DNA of 64,000 nucleotides from Blastomussa wellsi. Taxonomy: Eukaryota > Cnidaria > Anthozoa > Scleractinia > Plerogyridae. Every line of letters begins with the position of its first letter. Position 1 is the stretch's first letter. The notes below the pieces were generated by a model. It saw only the letters and a program-made list of their open reading frames with translations, was not told the DNA's origin and did not search any database. The DNA lies in assembly GCA_947652115.1 (NCBI GenBank), contig OX393562.1:14448328-14512327 (forward strand), in the 5' to 3' direction. The position numbers were made by a program, and so were the translations under genes. Below are positions 58,960 to 64,000 of this stretch, piece after piece.

Positions 58960-60379
58960 TCCAAATTTATTCCAAACAAGGGGGTTCGGCTTATAGCCGA
59001 GAGTTTGATCGATCTGTTTTTCTTAGATGTCTAAACCTAAGGAAAAGTCACGCAAATTCCGAAATCGGCTTGTAGCCAAATTCCTAGACTTGCTCCAACT
59101 CGCTCGTTTGGTTCGCACGGGTAAGAGCGTTGAAAGCCGCTGCGCGCGGCCTGGGAAATCAAAATGGCGGCGCGTTCCGAGTCATTCCTCTATTGAATGC
59201 ACTTCGCGCAGTCCGCGCTGTCTTTCGCGAACGATTTCGAATCGATTTTATTTAACGGCAAATCTACCAAATTCCCAGTAATAAGACATAATACACTCTT
59301 TTTCTATAAGAACCTTTTTTATGAGAACTTTGAGGCTGAAATTAAGCAAAATTTTAAGAACATTCCCAAGGGAAGTTTTTTATTTTGCTCACTGTATATT
59401 AAAATGTGCATATACTGCATCTGAACTTTTTCTGCGTTTTTGCCACAAAATCTGATAAATTTATGTTCCGTTGCAAACCTCTATGTTCAATGTTTTTTCT
59501 AAAGCTAAATTTAGCCAGTGTTGGTTGGCGAGACATCTCGCACGTGGCATCAGAGCAACTTGATACCATATCTCGGCAAGCAATGCACTTTGATAGGTTG
59601 CCTGGTCGCATCCGCATTAATTTATTGAAATACCATACCATGTAAATTTAAGAACATCTTAAAGAACGTTTTCAGCCTTGAATCGCAAAAAAATATAAGA
59701 ACGTTCAGCCCCAAAATTAGACGTCCTTATAAAAAGAGATTGCAAGCTAGAGACAAATTGAGACCGTTTGTTGGACAGCAAAAGGGATCAGCACTTCAGA
59801 GGTCTTCTTTACACCGCGTCCAACTAACTACACTTGATTTTTTTTTGATATTGTATATAACTGATGTTATGAATTTTTCTTCATTTTGTCTTTTTCTTAA
59901 CCTTATTATCCTTCAAATTTTATTGCTTTTTATTTAGATGTCTTGCGTGATGGCAAAACCTTTGCAGGACTAAAGATTGTTGAATAAAGTTGAACGGCCC
60001 GCTAATTACCCACGCCAGGTACTTTCTTTTGATGCTGTCTTTGAACGGCTTTAGGTTATTCAAGCATTTGTCGAGCGGCTGCCAGACAGGGGTCAGGTTT
60101 TTTAAAAATGTTTTCCAAAGCTTTCGGCCATCATCTTGTCTCTCAAGTTTAGGGTCACGGCTTATAACCATTAGGTCAAATCAAACGAAAAGAAGGTTGA
60201 TCAAAATCGCGCGCGAAAAAACGATGCATTTACTACTTCTTCCCTGTTACACCAATTCAAGGTTTGTTATCTTGCCTACCGCAAACTTTGCACTATCTTG
60301 CTACATAAATAGCATGGATTAAAAGTGCTAAGTTCAGTTTCAAATGAAAAGCTTTGACAATAACCACTTGATCATTCGC
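58960..60379. other. Repeat-rich, no supported gene
   Basis: GGCTTATAGCCGAGAG at about 58988 and GGTCACGGCTTATAACC at about 60151 look like DNA-transposon ends; fragments such as TTATGAGAACTTTGAGGCTG at about 59319 may be from the same type of element. Nothing coding was confirmed. Confidence 0.4.
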
Positions 60380-60590
60380 GGCAAAAGTTACAGCCATAGT
60401 CGTACGGGCAGGGGGGGGGGGGGGGGGGGCGACTGCAGCCACTCAAATTTTTGGGCAACTCGGAGTTTTTTGGGCAGCAAGAGAAATTTGGGCATGGCAA
60501 CTTGGGAGAATTTTTTGGGCAAATGGTTCAACCCCCCCGCCCCCGCCTCCCCCTGGCAAAAAATTGCCCGTATGCTTATGGTTTCAGCCG
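60380..60590. mobile_element. TIR element with a 19-G run
   Basis: Ends CCATAGTCGTACGGGCA and TGCCCGTATGCTTATGG are imperfect inverted copies. A run of 19 G lies at 60411-60429 and a C-rich tract (ACCCCCCCGCCCCCGCC) near the other end. TTTTTTGGGCA recurs inside. Confidence 0.65.
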
Positions 60591-61326
60591 TTAAGCCAGA
60601 ATCAAACGCTTATGGCACATGCAGGTCTTGAGGTGTATTTTTGTTGTTTTGCTACACTCCAGGCCCACTCAAGTAGCCGTGGCGTCCGTGTCTCCTCGTG
60701 TTCTATATAACAACAGCGCTTGCTACGCTGGCTAAGCTCTGACCAAAGAAAGTCGCAACTTGGCGATAAGAAAGATGCAGATTGTCTTTTTTAATTAATG
60801 TAACTGAAAAAGGTATATCTCCTAACCTTAAGCTTAGTTATTCTTTATCAAATCTTTTTAATTTAATTCAAATCAAGCGATTGATAGTTATGTTGCCGCT
60901 ACTTCCAAACCACGCTAAGAGTACATAATGACAACCATGACAACATTTGTTTGGCTTTTTACCACTTTTTACTGCCAAAACAAATCTCTGTTCCCATATT
61001 CGCCAAGTTTTACAAAACCATGTGCGTTCATCCGGGATGAAGAAAACATAGGCACGCAATGCGTGCGAGAGTTATTTTTTTTCAGTTTTGATATGGACGT
61101 ATTGGGTATTTTTTTTTTGGTCAGCAAAACTAGCCCGATAAAAAAGAACGCTCAATGACCAATTTAGTGTTGGGCCTTTTGCTGACGTCGTGTGCATTTT
61201 AAGTAAATGAGCGCAACGCAAAATACGTTTGACTAGCGAATTCATTCACGACGAAACTTTCCTGTCGACCGTGATTAATATATCTGTAAAAACTGCAGTA
61301 AACAGAAATTGTTTGATAAAAATGGA

Positions 61327-61457
61327 ATGACATGCGCAGTAAAGTGATTAATTAACAATCACTTTACTGCGCATGTCACTCAATTTCACAATCTCGTCCC
61401 AGAGCCCGCTTTTCTTTTGGTCAGCATCACGAAAAACGGGCTCTGGGGACGAGATTG
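61327..61457. repeat. Two adjacent fold-backs
   Basis: First: GACATGCGCAGTAAAGTGAT / ATCACTTTACTGCGCATGTC (61327-61380), almost no loop. Second: AATCTCGTCCCAGAGCCCG / CGGGCTCTGGGGACGAGATT (61390-61457), with a loop TTTTCTTTTGGTCAGCATCA. Confidence 0.8.
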
Positions 61458-61459
61458 AC

Positions 61460-62300
61460 AATTTGACTTGCTTCTTGATGCAACCCCAAACCTGATTGGA
61501 TTGATGTACGTCACTAACTTGGGTGTGACGCCTAAAAGTCTAATTTGATTACTTTGCGGTTACACTTGCCGCCACAATGTCTGCAGCAATATTTGAGGGA
61601 TTCCATACCACAAATCTTTAGAAAATATCAATGCTTTTAAACTCTCTTCTTTAACCCTACTCATTACTACACGGCATTACAATGTTGTGAAGACATACCC
61701 ACCTACCGCTTGTTGTGACTAAATGCCAATTCTAATTACAGCTGTTACCGATCACACGCGCCCTCCAATATGAAGTGTGATTACTGCCAAAATTAGTACT
61801 TGGTATTTTGCTATTTGAACCTGTAGTTTTGTAATTGAGTTTTGATATCTTGCTTTTGCAAACTGTTCTTTTTCTATTGCGTTCCGGTATCTTGCTATTG
61901 GGACCTGCTCTTTTCAATTGTGTTCTTGCATTCTGACATTTTGCCATTGGAACATTACACCTGCACTTTTGTCATTTTGTTCTGAAATCTTGCTGTTGAA
62001 AATCGCTTTTTTGTTATTGCGTTGTGACATTCTGCTATTGGAACATTACAAACTGCACTTTTGTTATTGCGTTATTCTAGTTTGATGGTGTTCATTTCAT
62101 TTTGGTGTTTTGACAAGGTAACATGCAGTTCGGCATGGCACTCAGTAACGCGTTTTGGACACAATAATTTATTTCTGGAGTCCAAGATGGCGGACGAGCA
62201 GGCAATGATAAGACGTCTTCTAAATAACTCGCTCGTTGCTATCATAAGGGAATTAGCTTCAGAAATACTTGATTCGGACAGAATCGCAATGAGGTTAGCA
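61460..62300. other. No supported gene; loose internal repeats
   Basis: From 61800 to 62080 a loose repeat recurs: TTGCTATTGGAACxT, TTxTGTTATTGCG and TTGTGACATTCTG variants at about 40-60 bp spacing. It looks like a decayed minisatellite. Confidence 0.4.
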
Positions 62301-62309
62301 AGCAAGAAG

Positions 62310-62440
62310 TTGACAGGCTTATCACGGCTCCCGCTGTCTCGTAATGTGACAAGTCTGTGACCTTCAGATAGTATGTCTTTTAGAGATTTACCTTTCCTGT
62401 AAGAAATGAAAGGTGATTCCCTGCATATTTCTCTCAGCAA
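62310..62440 (-). pseudogene. Possible Penelope-like reverse transcriptase tail fragment
   Basis: Minus-strand frame has LREICRESPFISYRKGKSL then KDILSEGHRL. The pattern ..PFISYRKGKSLKDIL resembles the connector after the RT domain in Penelope-like elements. Only about 40 residues are recognisable, and neither RT motifs nor a GIY-YIG domain is present. Confidence 0.3.
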
Positions 62441-62887
62441 TGGTTGATTCTCTATTATGCTGTGTGAAAAATTAAAGCTATCGTTACTTCAGTCAGAAAC
62501 ATTTTAAAATTCAACATGGCTCTTATTCACAACTAACCGCAATCAAAAAACAATCCCTCAACCCAAAGCCGCCAAAACAGACTGCTCGCAGCATGTAAAT
62601 TTCACACCCTCGTACCATCTTCACCACCATGAAAATTTCCGAACAGTTTTCCTCTTAAAACCCATACACAACGTTGTACACCAGAGCTACATAAACACCG
62701 AGTGCGGAAATAGAGACATCATACCAACACCGCCGAATACGGTCAAGCTTATATGAAAATAAAGATGGCCGTCCCTTGAATCCGAAACAAATATTGATAC
62801 AAAATTAAACGATACATACAAGCGGCAATTTCATTGGTTATTGATCGATAGTATCCTAATTCTGATTGGTGTGAAATACATCGCTCG

Positions 62888-62920
62888 TCCACCCATCCAT
62901 CCACCCATCCATCCACTCAA
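62888..62920. repeat. (CCATCCAC)n short tandem repeat
   Basis: CCACCCATCCATCCACCCAT then CCATCCACTC. Confidence 0.85.
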
Positions 62921-63170
62921 TAGCGACATACGTCGGTACGCCGACTAAGGGTTTTTTTTTTTTCAAAAAAAAATAACTCAAAAACAGTACTCCATGTCTC
63001 TCGCACGAATTGTCCAGACAAAAAGAAATGATAAATAAAGTTACTGCTCATTATGATTAATATTGGTGCCATTGGGTATATGAGAGTATCCAGTGTCTGA
63101 ATTTGCTGATCTCTGAGTGACTGAAAACTACCTCATACGTTTCTATAAGTGGTCTTGACTGCATCTAACG

Positions 63171-63436
63171 TTATCCAAAAGGAACAGCATAAATAGATTG
63201 CGATGAATGTATAAGGTGCAGAGGAAAGTCGTCCGCTGTGGCATTATTAAGTTCACATTTTCCTTCCCCTTGCTCACGCTCTGATTTGTAATTGAACGTT
63301 TTACACGCCGGGTTATTCATACAAATCAGCGCGCATCGAATCAGAGATGGCGTGAACTTTGAGTAGATGACGTGATGGACGAGGGCTTTCAGCTCGTAAC
63401 TGATGAAGGACCGTTCTTTGCTCATCAAATCGTTAT
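63171..63436 (-). CDS. PAN/apple-domain exon of a larger gene
   Basis: PAN/apple domains mediate protein or carbohydrate binding in secreted and surface proteins and are abundant in cnidarians. The exon starts after a long pyrimidine tract and ATCGATAG at 63437, in the frame DNDLMSKERSFISYELKAL. Core: IRCALICMNNPACKTFNYKS, then GKCELNNATADDFP, then SQSIYAVPFG and stop TAA. Cysteine spacing (CALIC, ACKTF, KCEL) fits an apple fold. There is no signal peptide in the exon, so a 5' exon is expected beyond 63490. Whether the TAA is the true end or a donor lies before it is unclear. Confidence 0.65.
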
Positions 63437-63539
63437 CTATCGATGACCAAAAAAAGAGAAGAGGTTTAGATTTTACATGAAAGACCAAAACTGAGACTAA
63501 GCGACAAGAGTATTTGAAAATTCCTTGGGTGGGGATGAG

Positions 63540-64000
63540 AGAATAGACGGACTGGATATCACATTGAGGGGAAACGGGATCAGATGGGGGAGGGGTGGGT
63601 TTCTTACATTAATTAATATTGGTCTTTGAAGGACTGAACTACCATAACAGCTCTATTAAGCCTCCACACCCCCTCTCGTTGAACTGAGCCCCCCTCACCC
63701 CTTTCTTAGCCTCTTCTTATAAGCCCCCGCCTGGAACTGAATTAGTAAAGGCTGCTGACCCCTCCCCTCTCGTTAGGTCCAGCCCCTCCCTAGATGGTAC
63801 ATCCTGACAATCCACATTTTCTTATTATTGTTGCTATTTTGTGGAAATGTGTTTCCAAACAAAACTAAAACATGAAAAATTCCTCTATATTTAATTTCTT
63901 TTGTAGGTACCTGTTATAAGCCACATCTCTAGTAAGCCCTCCTCATTGGGTCCTAAAAAGAACTACGACCCCCGGGGTTAATAGAGCACAGTAACGTCAA
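63540..64000. other. C-rich dispersed repeat, no gene
   Basis: Repeated phrases such as AAGCCCCCGCCTGGAACTGA and TAAGCCCTCCTCATTGGGTC, typical of a degraded repeat. The upstream exon of the PAN-domain gene was not found here. Confidence 0.4.

Noticed and set aside
62061..62360. Gene starting MADEQAMIRRLLNNSLVAII (plus strand)
   Set aside because: The ATG context CCAAGATGGCGGAC is attractive, but there is no donor or domain, and the opposite strand looks like a retroelement fragment.

Overview
The window is animal nuclear DNA, most likely from a stony coral or close anthozoan relative. The evidence is AT-rich intron-split genes with canonical GT/AG sites, conserved metazoan proteins, and a dense load of short inverted-repeat (MITE/fold-back) elements, tRNA-derived SINEs, a LINE fragment, a piggyBac element and long microsatellites. 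The species assignment is inference. There are no prokaryotic features and no CRISPR array.

Layout: (1) 1-1694, the 3' end of an unidentified multi-exon gene (+). (2) 4156-8887, a pantothenate-kinase-like gene (-), rebuilt here from six exons, with several signs of decay. (3) 9951-10582, a two-exon cytochrome P450 remnant (-) with a frameshift. (4) 11137-12229, a 5'-truncated LINE reverse transcriptase (+). (5) 12.2-17.0 kb, gene-poor repeats. (6) 17139-32084, a complete 12-exon KANSL3 gene (+). Its introns carry most of the mobile DNA: a TIR element, a MITE also present in the first gene, a HIRAN-domain pseudogene, SINEs, an apparently intact piggyBac (22387-24636) and several fold-backs. 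(7) 32-48.8 kb, mostly repeats, including a 36-copy heptamer array, a roughly 475-bp GTA-type microsatellite, three weak coding candidates and a hammerhead-ribozyme-like motif. (8) 48830-54835, a complete four-exon matrix metalloproteinase (+) with a hemopexin propeller but no visible cysteine switch. (9) 55-64 kb, repeats, an inverted pair of hammerhead-like motifs, a possible Penelope-like fragment and a PAN/apple-domain exon (-) at 63171-63436.

The genes do not form an operon-like unit. KANSL3 is a nuclear chromatin protein, the metalloproteinase is secreted, and pantothenate kinase belongs to CoA synthesis. The most unusual content is (a) a group of fold-back elements with similar ends and similar centres but unrelated arms, (b) hammerhead-like RNA motifs, (c) an intact piggyBac inside KANSL3, (d) two KANSL3 splice acceptors immediately downstream of the same SINE tail, and (e) a KANSL3 hydrolase domain that has kept a GxSxG serine. 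Exon joins were checked for reading phase by hand; no database search was possible.
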